A DNA stretch of 64,000 nucleotides from Diploscapter coronatus (lineage: Eukaryota > Nematoda > Chromadorea > Rhabditida > Rhabditidae): assembly GCA_964036155.1 (NCBI GenBank), contig OZ038422.1, forward strand, positions 63,387,201-63,451,200. Direction: 5' to 3'. The notes below the pieces were generated by a model. That model was not told the origin of the DNA, did not search any database, and saw only the letters and a list, made by a program, of their open reading frames with translations. How positions within the stretch are numbered: the first letter of the stretch is position 1; each line of letters begins with the position of its first letter. Positions 46,617 to 60,000 of this stretch are shown in pieces. The position numbers and the translations under genes are program-made.

Positions 46617-49296
46617 ATGGTAATTTTGAATTTTTCGCTATTTTTTGTTTACTCCATTATCTCCGAAATGAACCCTTATAAGAAAGGGGCATTCGCGGAC
46701 CTTAATTATGTGTCTGCTCTCTCTCTCTCTCTTATTTCCTTCTAGTCTCGATGCGTGCGTCTCGCAGGTTATAGACATAGAGTGCATATGAAAGGCTCAT
46801 CTCGCGGACAATGGAGAGTAATTGTATTTTTCAGGCGATGCTATTCGGCTTCGGACAGAGCGCGGACATTCAAATCAAGCTGAATGACGAGGAATCAAGA
46901 AAGGTTGGGAAACAGAATATTTTCCAAGAATTCCAAATTTTCTAAACAAACACTTCATTCTCCAGAAGAAGCCTTATAGTTGTAGAGCGAAAATATTATT
47001 CTGAATATGCTAGTTTTCGCCAATTAATAAAAGTAGTACCGCAAAAGGTCTATAAAATTATCATCATATGAACTCGCTGAGCTGAAAAGTTTAATATCCA
47101 ATATTCTCTATTACTAAATCCCTACCCCATATGGGGTAAGCTATTACTTTTTTTAAATTGGCTTGAAGCGTGCATATATTCGTTCAATTTTTGTGGTACT
47201 ACTTTTATTAGTTGCCCTAGTTTTCAATTTATGCTAACTTTATACTTCAGGTGGCGAAAATCCGTGGAGAGGACGGCTCTTCTGAGTCTCACTATCTGTT
47301 CTACGACGGCGAGTCGATTGCAGGCACAGTGCACATCAACCTCAAGAAGGCCGGTCAGAAGCTCGAGCACCAGGGCATTCGGATCGAATTTGTCGGGCAA
47401 ATTGGTGAGCAACTTTGAAACCTACGTAGATATCTCAGTCGGATTTGCGCTTTCATTTTCCTACCCTTCAACATGTGAGTACTATTCGGAACTGTTTTGA
47501 ATGCAATATCATTCCAGCATATTTTGTGCAGATTCTTTGAGTTGAAAAAATAATATACATGCCTGGGCAGGGCTTAAGTCAGGTTATTCAAGCGTACCTC
47601 ATTATGTATCAACTTTCTATAGCGAGTTTTTGATTTGCGTATCCCCTTCTCTATATTTTCATACAGTATCCCTAAAATCAAAACAAAATCAGTATTTGAA
47701 AATTTGTAGAAGTCTACTACGACCGCGGCAATCAGCAGGATTTCATCTCCTTGACTCGAGAGCTGACGCGGCCCGGCGAATTGACGCAGAACGTCTCGTT
47801 CCCCTTCGAATTCAACAACGTCGAAAAGCCCTACGAGACGTATACGGGCACCAACGTGAAATTGCGGTTAGTTTTTTTTCTTTTTAATTAAAAAAATAGT
47901 TTTTCTCAGATTTGAATTTTTAAAGTGAAAAATAGAAATTATTTTCTCAAGATTATAATTTTTAAGTTAGAAAGTGAAAGTCTTCTGTTGAAAGTTTAAG
48001 ATTAACAAATTTTTAAAAGGACAAAGAATTATAAAGTTAAAAAACGAAGTTTTCTGATAAGAAAATTTAAAATGATAAAGAAATTCTTTTAAAAGATAAT
48101 GCAAAAATTAAATTTAAACAATATTTTCAGCTACTTCCTTAAAGTGACGATCGTGAGAAGGATTACGGACATCACGCGAGAGATGGACATCATCGTGCAC
48201 GCCCTGTCGAGCTACCCGGATGTCGATTCGAACATCAAAATGGAAGTGGGCATCGAAGACTGTCTCCACATCGAGTTCGAGTACAACAAGAGCAGGTCGG
48301 GAAAGTTTCGGAATTCAAATATGAAAAAAGATCCTCGTATCTTTCATTATTTGGAATTTTATGATTACTCTCCTTCTCAAAATTGATAGTTTTTATCAAA
48401 GTTGTAATTTAAAATTTTGAAAAATATATTTCGAATTCTTCTATTTATACTATACATCTTTCAACTTTATTTCAAGCGATACAAAGCTGAATGTTTTAAA
48501 AATAAATTGTTTAGAAAAATATCAACTTTTCAGATACCACCTGAAGGACGTGATCGTCGGAAAGATCTACTTCCTGCTGGTCCGCATCAAGATCAAATAC
48601 ATGGAAATCGCCATTCTCAAGACGGAAACGGTCGGCTCGGGACCGAACATGTTCAAGGAAAATGAAACCGTCGCCAAATTCGAAATCATGGATGGGGCCC
48701 CTGTCAGAGGTCGGCGTTGTTTTCAGATTCCTAATGCCGTATAAAACCCGTTTTCATCCCTATGCTTTATCGTAGAAACTTCATTTTGCTGGTTTCAAAT
48801 ATACGAAGTGTCGTATAAAGCCCATTTTACCCCCTATGTTTCACCATATATTTATTTTTAGGAGAATCGATCCCGATTCGCCTATTCCTGTCCGGCTACG
48901 ACATCACTCCGACGATGAGAGACGTGGGCAAAAAATTCTCCGTCAAATACCTGCTCAATTTGGTGCTAATTGACGAAGAAGACAGAAGATACTTCAAACA
49001 GCAGGTGGGATGTTTTTTTTTTTTTTTTTAACTATTGATTTTTGAAGATAAAATATCTCACTGTAGCAAGTATATTAATCTGAAATAGTTTTAAGGAGAA
49101 AAGATAAAATGTTTGAAAAAAATGCATGAAAATTCAGGAAGTGACTCTCTGGCGTAAAGCAGAGTCTCCTGTCCGTCACCCGCTGAACGTCACCTTCCAC
49201 TCGGTCCCGCCCCCGCCCTCTTCTGAAACAAGTTCGACGGCCGAAACTTCGACTGCATCGAGGGACAACACCAACGAGGTCAGCGAGGAATCCTAG
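46617..49296 (+). CDS. vps-26: Retromer subunit VPS26, complete
   Basis: Arrestin-fold subunit of the retromer cargo-recognition complex (with VPS35 and VPS29), which returns receptors from endosomes to the Golgi or plasma membrane. Eight exons: 46617-46619, 46835-46903, 47251-47404, 47710-47866, 48131-48295, 48534-48709, 48862-49004, 49138-49296; all phases close to 341 aa. Highly conserved blocks are visible: HYLFYDGESIAG, LEHQGIRIEFVGQI, RYFLKVTIVRRITD, KMEVGIEDCLHIEFEYNKS, YHLKDVIVGKIYFLLVRIKI and MDGAPVRGESIPIRLFLSGY. The first coding exon is just the ATG, spliced to GCGATG; the second ATG two codons later could also initiate. The C-terminal tail is divergent and Ser/Thr-rich. AATAAA is at 49534-49539. 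Intron 2 carries a family 2 MITE. Confidence 0.98.
47019..47217. mobile_element. Short inverted-repeat element, family 2, copy B
   Basis: A 199-base element in vps-26 intron 2, with ends CCAATTAATAAAAGTAGTAC and GTACTACTTTTATTAGTTGC as inverted termini. It is homologous throughout to 35261-35461 and better preserved at its right end. Confidence 0.85.
48736..48850 (+). repeat. Two-copy tandem duplication in vps-26 intron 6
   Basis: The block around GTATAAAACCCGTTTTCATC at 48740 recurs 73 bases later as GTATAAAGCCCATTTTACCC, each followed by a CTATG-TTT stretch. It fills most of this short intron. Confidence 0.6.
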
Positions 49297-50053
49297 ACCA
49301 CTTTCCAAACTCACTACGGACTCCGAGCCGTATCATTTCCCGATTTTTTTTTCTAGGGGCTTCCCCCGTACTTGTCTAAAATGTGCACAATTTCTATGAT
49401 GCTTATAGTTTTAGTTTACACTCACCAAAGCCATATCAGATTTATTGGAAATTACAAATTAATGAATTTTTAATTTTCAATGATTTTCGAGTATGACCCA
49501 GGCTCTTGACTCTCACTTCTTGCCTTTTATTAAAATAAATCTAGTTTAAATCTTAATTTATTGCAATCCCGTTGTCAAAAGTGAATTACTTTTGGAGTTT
49601 TTATGACGCTCCTATAATTTATTAAATTTTAAGAAAATATTTGCTTTCTGATGATAACTATCCCAAATGTTTGTATTATCTGAGCCCCCAGAATATTTTG
49701 GAAAAGTTGCCGCAACTTATTTTGACGATTGGCAAAAAGTTTCGGAAACTTTTAATTCGACTCCTCCCACTTTATCTTGAACACTTTGTGATAGTCTCTC
49801 CTGAAGCTCTCTTATCGAGTTGAAAGTTTTGATGAAAATGCTTTCAAACATCATTTTTCTCCAATTTTATCGCAATTTTGAGAATTAAAAAATATGTTTT
49901 CGATGCTGGTATTATCTGTTTTATTTGAGAAGAGTAATAAATTTACGATTTTATATCAAGTGACCACTATCTGATGGCCTGAAAATCAATAATAGGGTCA
50001 CTTTTCGATGATTGATAAGACCAAGTTATTATTTCTGCACGTTTTCTAGCGAA
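49297..50053. other. Intergenic, nothing supported
   Basis: Holds the 3' UTR of vps-26 and the upstream region of the dioxygenase gene. Both genes run in the same direction; a spacing of about 750 bases is too long for a tight operon. Confidence 0.5.
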
Positions 50054-51727
<1,674 letters not shown>

Positions 51728-51855
51728 TTTTTTTACAAAATGAATAAAACTTGCTTTATTAGAAGCGAACTAGAAAATTGCTTGTGTTTTGTGTGCACTC
51801 ATTTTGCATTGTTGATTGCGTCCTGACTTCTCCCATTATCGACTTTTCCCAGTTC

Positions 51856-52829
51856 TTAGATCGGCTCGAAATAGGTTCTGTAGTGAGGCAACGGCGTCTC
51901 GGTGCGTAAGGAGGAGCTCTGGAAATAGGAGATATATTAAATCTGGGGGATATATAAAATTCGGATATATGAAGTCCCTCCCTTCCTTATATCATTGGAG
52001 TCGCTGCGGACATAATAGGGCGAGAGCGGCTCCTCTTTCGACAAGCTATCCGTCGAACTCGAGCGATATGTGACGGATTTCGTTTGAAATGGCTAATCAG
52101 AAACAATGATTTCATAAAGAAGTTATGGCTTGAAAGAAGGAAACGTCAAAATGGCGTCACTTTTAATTCATGACGCTTTTTAACTTCTTACATCACTGGG
52201 AATCGCCATCGAGCGGACGAGCTCCAACGCCTTGCGACGCGTCGTCTCCGACGCCGCCATCACAAACGGCCGATCATAGACGGTGGTCGGCGAACTGAAA
52301 GGCATCATGTATTTTTTAATTAACGTCACGACGCCTTTCACCAACTCGGTAATCAGAACGGATGCATCATCCGTCAGGGACGTCGCGCTGTTTGCCTCAG
52401 AGACGGTCGCCGACTTCGGCTCGCTGGCGACGTATTCGGAAATCGCCGCTAAAACCGTTGACGTCATATAACGCTATGGCGGTATTTACTTACGCTCCTC
52501 AACGACTACCGATTGAATGACGCACGTTTCGGAGGGGTACGAGTGCCAGCTATCAGTCCTAATCAGCTCGTTGGCGATGTCGAGAGAGCCGGCAATCGTC
52601 TGAGACGATGAAGATGAATCCACTGTGCGAGATGACGACCTTCAATTTTAAAAGAGCTATTTAAAGGGCGTCAATTTTGAGATGACACACTACCTGCTTC
52701 TCAGTTTTCTCGGCTCTTCCTCCAACTCCAATTCAAATTCAGCGAGCAGCTGGGCGACTCTATTGGCGTACGCCTGATATTCGGATTCAAGACGTTCCTC
52801 GTCGAAGTGGTAGTTCTCGTAATAGCTGA
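51856..52829 (-). CDS. Unrecognised protein, 3' exons
   Basis: Function not recognised. Exons on the minus strand: 52694-52829, 52494-52639, 52192-52448, about 52012-52092 and 51856-51918. They join in phase up to the fourth exon. The sequence begins SYYENYHFDEERLESEYQAY, has an acidic stretch (ELELEEEPRK), then a helical region including ITELVKGVVTLIKKYM, and a Ser-rich tail. Two ends are possible: splicing from a weak donor at 52011 to the last exon, giving the tail RTETPLPHYRTYFEPI, or reading through to a stop at 51937. The upstream exon must end with one spare base and was not found. The candidate exon at 55861-55923 on the same strand ends in phase 0 and does not join directly. Confidence 0.6.
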
Positions 52830-55322
52830 CTGAAAAAACGCCAATTATGATGACGCCATGACGTCATCCCATTCTTCCTACATTCCATCACTCAAAAAGA
52901 AGTGCTAATCGATAAATAATGACATAAGTTTGGCGATCATATCGCTCTTCAGTCCATCATTCTAATTTCAAGTTGGATGAGCGAAGCATGCCGCATGGAC
53001 AATATGAGCTGAAACTTAGCCCAAACGATTTTCTGACCTGACCTCACTAATGCGATAGAAATCTAAACCTCTTAGGGAACGTGATATGGGAACGAGTTAT
53101 GAATTTTCGGGTATATGACCCGGGTTATTTTAAAAATTCTCCTAAATCATCAATTTTCGGCAATGTTTCGACAAAACTTGTACTGTTATTTTATATTTGC
53201 GATTTCTATGTGATATGTATTTATATCACAACTGAGCATCTCTAGTTCGTAAGATTGTCTGGAAAAATTTTAAATTGAACCTGTTACAAGTAAAATTAAA
53301 TTCGTTTCTGTCTTGACTGGGTTAGAAATCGGAATAAGCCTTGTTCCGTCTCCGTTTTTCGCTAGCCGGAAGTCGAGAGAGTTCGGTTAAATGGAGATCG
53401 AAAAGGACGCAGAGAAAGAAAAATCTCTTCTCTTCGGACAGACCCCTGTGCTTGTTTATTTTCCACTCCCTTTTCGTCACTGAAGTCCATCTTTGCTAGT
53501 GATTTTTCTAGTCACTTTTCGAGTTTTCGTTTTTATTTTAGATTTCTTAAAACACGCTACTTCTCAAATTATTATTCTTTACTTTTTTCCTCAAAATAAT
53601 ATATTTTTATAACTATAATCTCCTAAAAATTTAAACCTGAGTTTTAGAGTTGGTTTCGTGAATTCTCCGCATTAGATTATTGCCCATAAAATGTTATTCT
53701 TCACCGCGTTTTACACACTTTCCCTAATGAGACGATTTTAGCGTTGCCATAGCGATTTGAAAAACAAAAAGGTTTGTCAGATGCAAAAATACGCAGACTA
53801 CTAGAAAATCTCTATTTACACGTTGAAGAATAGTCCTTCAAAGTTGGCTGGGATGATTTTCACTTTCTTTGGATAAATAGAGTATTTATAATTGTACTTA
53901 GCAATAAGTTAGAAAACTCATGATATTTTCCCAAGCGATAATGTCATTGCGGTATTACCATATCTCTCACATTATAGCGATATTGCACCTGGGCTAATTT
54001 TCTGCGGATTGCCGATATATTTTAATCCAAATCCTCAACTCATTATTTCGAAATGTAATCCTCTCTTCTGCAAAATGAAACAAAATACGCGAAAGTAAAA
54101 ATTTCTGAATTATATTATAACTAAAATAATGAAGATCAGCTTTTGTTGAGTTGAGATTTCATATATCGGCTCTTAAAGCCATATAGATTCGCGATATTTC
54201 TCACTTTATTTGGCTATTTCTCTGTGTCTCTTAAATCTAAATGCTATTTTCCATTGTTCGTATACCCCCTTTCCGGTATCCAATCTAACTCTTCTACCTA
54301 GCCGCAATTTCTTTCTTTCTTTCTGTCTCTCTATTTTTCAAGGGCGATTTGTCAATCCTCCCCATACTATTTCTCTCTTTCTTTCCACCTTTTCTGTCTC
54401 AATCCTCGCCATTCTATTACCACTCCGACCTGCACATATCCGGTCATATCCCATATATAGCCTTTTGATATCTTTATTATCTTCTACCAAATTTGCAACT
54501 ACTCACCTCAGCCAGCTTTAAATTTTACCCTATGCTTCAACATGGATAGGACCTTGGAGATATTTGCATTCTTTTTCTTTTCTCCCTCTCCCTCTTAGAT
54601 CGACTCTCTATTTCTTCATCTTCAGTGATAGTGCCCTTTTTCTCTGCGCTCTCTGTGGATACCGTCATCTCTCTTCCAGAATGCGGTCACTCGCCCCAAT
54701 CCCACAAAGCGCGCGCGCATGTGTCCTCTTTCGATTTTGTTCGGTGATTTTCGGAATACGCCAGCCGGTTTCCGAGTCCTATCTTTTAACACAGGACGCA
54801 TTTTCATCTGGTTTAATGCAGTTGCAAAAATCTGGGAGTGGGGTTTGGGCAATTTTGTAATTCCATGTCTCATGCTTGTTTTTTACTATCATATCAGTTC
54901 TCACTCATGTGATAAGAGAATTTATTTCTTATCGTCAGCTGCGGCGTCGAAAATTCTGCTGGGGTCATATTTCATCTAAACACCATCGATATACTCTCCA
55001 AATTTCATCATTTCTGATCAATTAGTTCGTTTTTATCACTCTATTGCCCATTCGAAATTCGATATTCCAATATTTTTATTTAGTACTTTTAGCGAATGGC
55101 TAAGCTATGCTCATATTTCAAAATTCGCGAATCACATTTTGGCTAGGGTTTCAAACTTGAGCTAATCTGAATTTTTTGTGCAAAATTTAGACTTGTTTAC
55201 ATCTTTGAAGGGATAACCTGATAGAGTGTCAATCTTGCACGTCGGGTATTTCAAGTGGCTTTCAGATGCTTTTTCTTAGCTATGTTCGTCTCTTGTAATT
55301 TGCAATTTCCTTTCTTCCTCTC

Positions 55323-55350
55323 TTCTTTCTTTCTTTCTTTCTTTCTTTCT
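55323..55350 (+). repeat. (CTTT)n microsatellite
   Basis: About seven CTTT units in a pyrimidine-rich tract; it accounts for a long open frame through this spot. Confidence 0.9.
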
Positions 55351-55860
55351 CTTTTTCCCTCCCCATCTCCTATTTTGGCTAGTTGTCTCTTGTTGGGTCG
55401 ATTTGCAAGCCTGGTTGCCCTTCCACCCAAAAGCCCCCTTTCAAACCCTTTCAAATTTGTCTCATTTTATTATCTGCCTTTCAAAAAATCTTCCTTCATT
55501 TTTAGAAAATTGACAAAATTTCTTGTTTTCTTCCCTATTTTGTGGTCGCTTTTTGAGGGCGAAGACTAATTTCGACATTTTCCTTCGATTGTGCTGTAAT
55601 GATGATTGTATTGTAGTAGCAATCGAAACTTCAAGGTACCTGAACTCTAGCGAACCGGAAATAAGGGGCATGATTGAACGTTGAGTCAGAAAATAATAGT
55701 TTTCTACTGCAAAAGCTGATCCTTATCAAATTTTCGATAGAAAAATTAAGCAAAGTCCTATTTTTTCTAACCAACCTCTAACTTTCTTTAGAATAGTTCA
55801 GAAACTCCCATTTTCTCCATTTGAAAAAAGCTGATCTTCGCCTATTTTTCTTCAACTTAC

Positions 55861-55923
55861 CTGTGATATTTCCGGAGAATGGTCAAAGTTGACGGTGAAA
55901 GTCTCGATCAATTTTCGAGTTGA
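55861..55923 (-). CDS. Isolated minus-strand exon
   Basis: A 21-codon exon with a CCAG acceptor and a GTAAG donor that reads STRKLIETFTVNFDHSPEIS. Codon use and the strong splice signals suggest real coding sequence. It may belong to the gene ending at 51856, with one exon missed between, or to another gene. Confidence 0.4.
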
Positions 55924-57097
55924 CTGGAGCGAAAACAGGTTGACAGGCTGAGGAAAGAGAAATCATCGTCGAGTTGAATTCATCTCTGGGAGAAAAAAGC
56001 GTCGAAGGAAGGAAAAACGAACAAGTTAAAGAGTCGATTCGAGTTGAATTCAACCTATTCGATTTTACCGTTCAAGTGCTGCTTCGGGAGAGAGAAACAC
56101 GCACACATTTCACTCGCGTCTTCTGTCAAATGCTGCAGAATTTCTCGCGCCTATTAGGGGAAACAACAACTACGTAAAACCGACTACAAAATGGAAGATT
56201 TTTGGATCTCGTTCGTAGTTTGATAAGCTAGACATCATGACTTAGTTTAGAAAAGAATAACGTGTTTTTAAAGATATTTCTTAAATCTAGCATATTTTTG
56301 GCTGAAGATACTTTGTTACCAAACGCTATTTCTCCCCTTTCTTCTTCTTATTCTACACTATTTTTGCTTTGGTAACAAAAAGTACTCACTCGTGGTAACA
56401 AATTACCTTCAGCCATTGGAAAACATGACTAACACTTAAAAAGTCGTCATGCCTCTTCGATGAATTTATCTTTCGCATCATATGTTTCTTCGATTTTGGA
56501 ACTTTCTAACTTCGATCTGTTGATTTGATAGCCATGCCTGTTTCCTTTGAATCATGATTTCCTTCGACTTGCAGACCTTATCTCCAGATCTTGCACAAAT
56601 TCGTCGTCTATGTTGGTCATTTTCGCGTCTTTGGGCGTGCGCGCGAGCGTCCTTTCGCTTTTTTCATTCCCCTTTGCATTTGCTAATGAAACTCGTCCTT
56701 GTTCGTCGGACTTCTGATGCGTACAATACATTCCTCATGATTATTCCGATTTTTTTCGATCGATATCAGGGTCGGATTCCGAAATTTCGTCGGAATTCTG
56801 ACCTAAAACTAAATTCCCTTATTTCTCTCGTTATTTTAAATCAATATCAATGTCGAAGTCAGAATGTTGTGTTCAAAGTTCTGACCCTAAGTAGTATTAA
56901 TCGATGCCCTCCTCTTTTTTTTTTTTTATATCGCACCAGATTTTCCATTTCACGTATATTTTCAGGCTTGTCCTTGACTCGCCCTTCCTCGACGTGTCTG
57001 ACCGTTTGTGCTCTCTAGCAGTCCAATTGTCTCTGAGCCAAGATTCTCTCCCTTTCGCCTAGAAGTACCGAGTTAGTGGATCAGCCGGCGGGTAGCC

Positions 57098-60000
57098 ATG
57101 TGGTGTAGGGGATTCGGCTTGGCGCTTGCTTTTTGCGTCTTGTGCGCAAATTGGCGTCAAATTTTCGCGGAAACAACAACAGACACACCGCACTTGACGA
57201 CAGACGACGAAGTAGGCACTCAATTCTTATCGAAAACTACATTTTTAGCAAAAATCAATTTTTTCTTAAATTTTGGACTGAAAATATGTACTTTCATGCG
57301 TGATTTTAGATAGAAACCATGATAAAAATGACAACCTTTCATACTTGTCATGGTTTTTCGCCTAATTTATCACCTGATAACTCAGCCTTGCCCTACTTAT
57401 CAGTTACCGCAAAAGTTGGCCTCAGACCCCAAATTGGGTGAAGGCTGACTTCTAAAATGATGAAATTAAATGCGATTTACTCGAGAAGTGGAAGAAGCGA
57501 TTAGCCCAATTCGATTATAATCTAGAAACAATAGAGGCGTATTTATTGAAACAATAGGAATAAAAAACAAAGAAACTATTTAAAATTGAGAGAGTTTAAA
57601 AACCAAGAAAATTATTTATTTTCAGGGATTCTTAACCGTAATTCAAGGATTCGCGACTCAACTTCAATGCGTGCTAAACAAATGCTCGAACGACGTAGTT
57701 TAAACCTCGCTTTAAAATTGAAATATTTAAATTTCAGGTAGTTTGGTATAAAGACGACCTATTATTATATCATGGAACGAATTTTTCAAATTCTTCAACG
57801 CTAAATCCGAAATCCTACAAATTACTGCATAAAGTTACACCGAATTACGATAAAGGTACATTGTAGTTTAAGTAAGAGTGAATTTATTTTAATTTAAGGT
57901 TGCTCTTCAACTTGCGACGATACCAATCCCTGCGCTGAGGGATTAGCTTGTGTTGATAATCAAGTAATATTTAAAGACAATATTTAAAATTAAATCGATA
58001 TTTTTATTTTTAGTGTTGCGCCTGTTCGAAAGAAGAATACACCTTGGTCCTGAGGAATTTGACTTTCGACGACTCGGGCAAATACAAGTGTCAACTAAAT
58101 AATCGATCCGAAATGTTGGAATTCCAAGTCGAGGTTCTAGGTAAAAATCATTTTAAATAAATTAAAATATTAAATAATTTATAATATGCATTTATCAATA
58201 TTGTTTGTTAGAAAGTTATAGCTAGGACATGGTTCGTATAATTACGATTGAATACAGGGTTATACAAACTGCTATGATTAAAAACGTTGCAATATGAAGA
58301 TATATTAAGATAAATTAAATGATATATAAAGGAAGATTTATTATATTCTTCAGAATCCGGCCTGAAAGGTGGATTCCACGAAAATATCTCCTATGATCAC
58401 TCTGAGTGTTGTCAGAAAAATGGAATCTCAGACATATGCCGCGCGATGTGCAAACCCAGCGAGATGGCTGAACATCATTTTGACCCGACTAGGTAAAAAA
58501 CTTAGAATATATTATTTTTGACTATACTTTATTATAGTTATCTTAATTGTAAAAAGAAACTATTTTATTTAACAGGAAAATATTTGATCTTCACAGAAAT
58601 TTTTATAATTTAGTTGCAAGGCTGATGACTATAAAAATTTCCTCTCGTGTGCTACGAATAATGGAACTCGGTCTCATGTGCATTGTTGCAAAACCCAGCT
58701 CGTACCGTCATTCTGTTACGATTTTTGCTCTGGAGATTTTACGGTAAATCAAAGAGAATGGAAAAATAACAAAAAATAATAAACTTTTAATTTCAGACCC
58801 TAAGAAGAGCGCATAGACTATGTCTCTACTACCTACCGGAAATTTTCGAATGTTACAATCGAGCTTATCGTATGTATAGTAAAATTAGAAACGATACTAG
58901 AATTTTCAAACCCTATCCACCATATTCGACACTTATGATTGAAAATTAATTTCATTACGAGTATTTAAGTTTTAACGCTCAGGTCTTTCTATAGATTTTT
59001 CTCGTCTTTGAAGAATAAACCTTGAAAAATTCCTTGAAATTATGATGAAAGTCAGCTTTTGATTAGAGTTGGGTTTAGTGCTTCCGCTTAAAATTTTATC
59101 TTAGCTTCGAAAATTTCAGTTCCTTACCCCGACCCGCCTCAGAATGTCACGGTCAACGCTGTTGAACACGATAAACTGTCCGTTTGTTGGCAGGTACTCC
59201 AGAAAACTAGGAAAAAATGGTCTATTTAAACATTTTTAGGCTCCAGAAATTCACGATTCGAATAAAGACTATCCGGTTCTGAATTATTCTGTTTTCTACA
59301 AGGAGATTCCGAATTTCCCCCTGCTTGGAGGCGATCTGTAAGAATTATTATTATTATTTTTTTAAAATTTGATAAACTTAAGAAAATTCTACAGAAACAT
59401 TTGACTATTGAATAACAATTGTAAAATTAAAGTACAAAACTTGTAGAAAGTAATACATGAAAAATGCAGTCTATTCGATGATATTGCAAAGTTTTGTTTC
59501 CGATTTTAAAAATTTTAGAGGAGTACCCCTCCTATCCGGCGATTATTCCGATATCGGTGATTTGGACGATGCTGAATATTCCGATGAGTCACCGTCTACG
59601 GAACCCCCTGTCGAGAGATCTTCAGCAGACAGAACTAAACGGAGCCCTAAGCCCTATGAGGTTATTATTATTATTCCATTGTTGTTCATTAGAGCCTTTA
59701 TTTTAAAGAAATATTTAAATTTTTGATATATACTTTTTTTCTTTTTCATTTATGCCAGTTATTTAGATGCCCCTAGGAGATTCGGGAAAATTGATGGTCA
59801 GGAAGAAGCGCGCTGCTATCGTTGTAATAACGAAAGATGACGATTCTAACTCGACGACTATCAGAGAGTTCAATTTCCAACAGGCATTTTTGCTCAATTT
59901 ATATTAGAAATTGCGATTTTAATTTCAGATAAATACAACGGAGAAATGCGCTACGATTTCTGACCTACGTTCTGCGACGCGTTACACGATTTACGTCATT

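Larger units (their letters stand above)
52830..57097. other. Long AT- and pyrimidine-rich region
   Basis: Over 4 kb with little coding signal: either a long 5' intron of the minus-strand gene or true intergenic DNA, plus the promoter of the IGDB-like gene. It contains CT-rich tracts near 54280-54450 and 56600-56700, a CTTT microsatellite at about 55323-55350, and one good minus-strand exon at 55861-55923. The long open frames here are simple-sequence artefacts. Confidence 0.5.

Noticed and set aside
55255..55569. Open frame rich in Phe/Leu/Ser
   Set aside because: Caused by the CTTT microsatellite and flanking pyrimidine tract.
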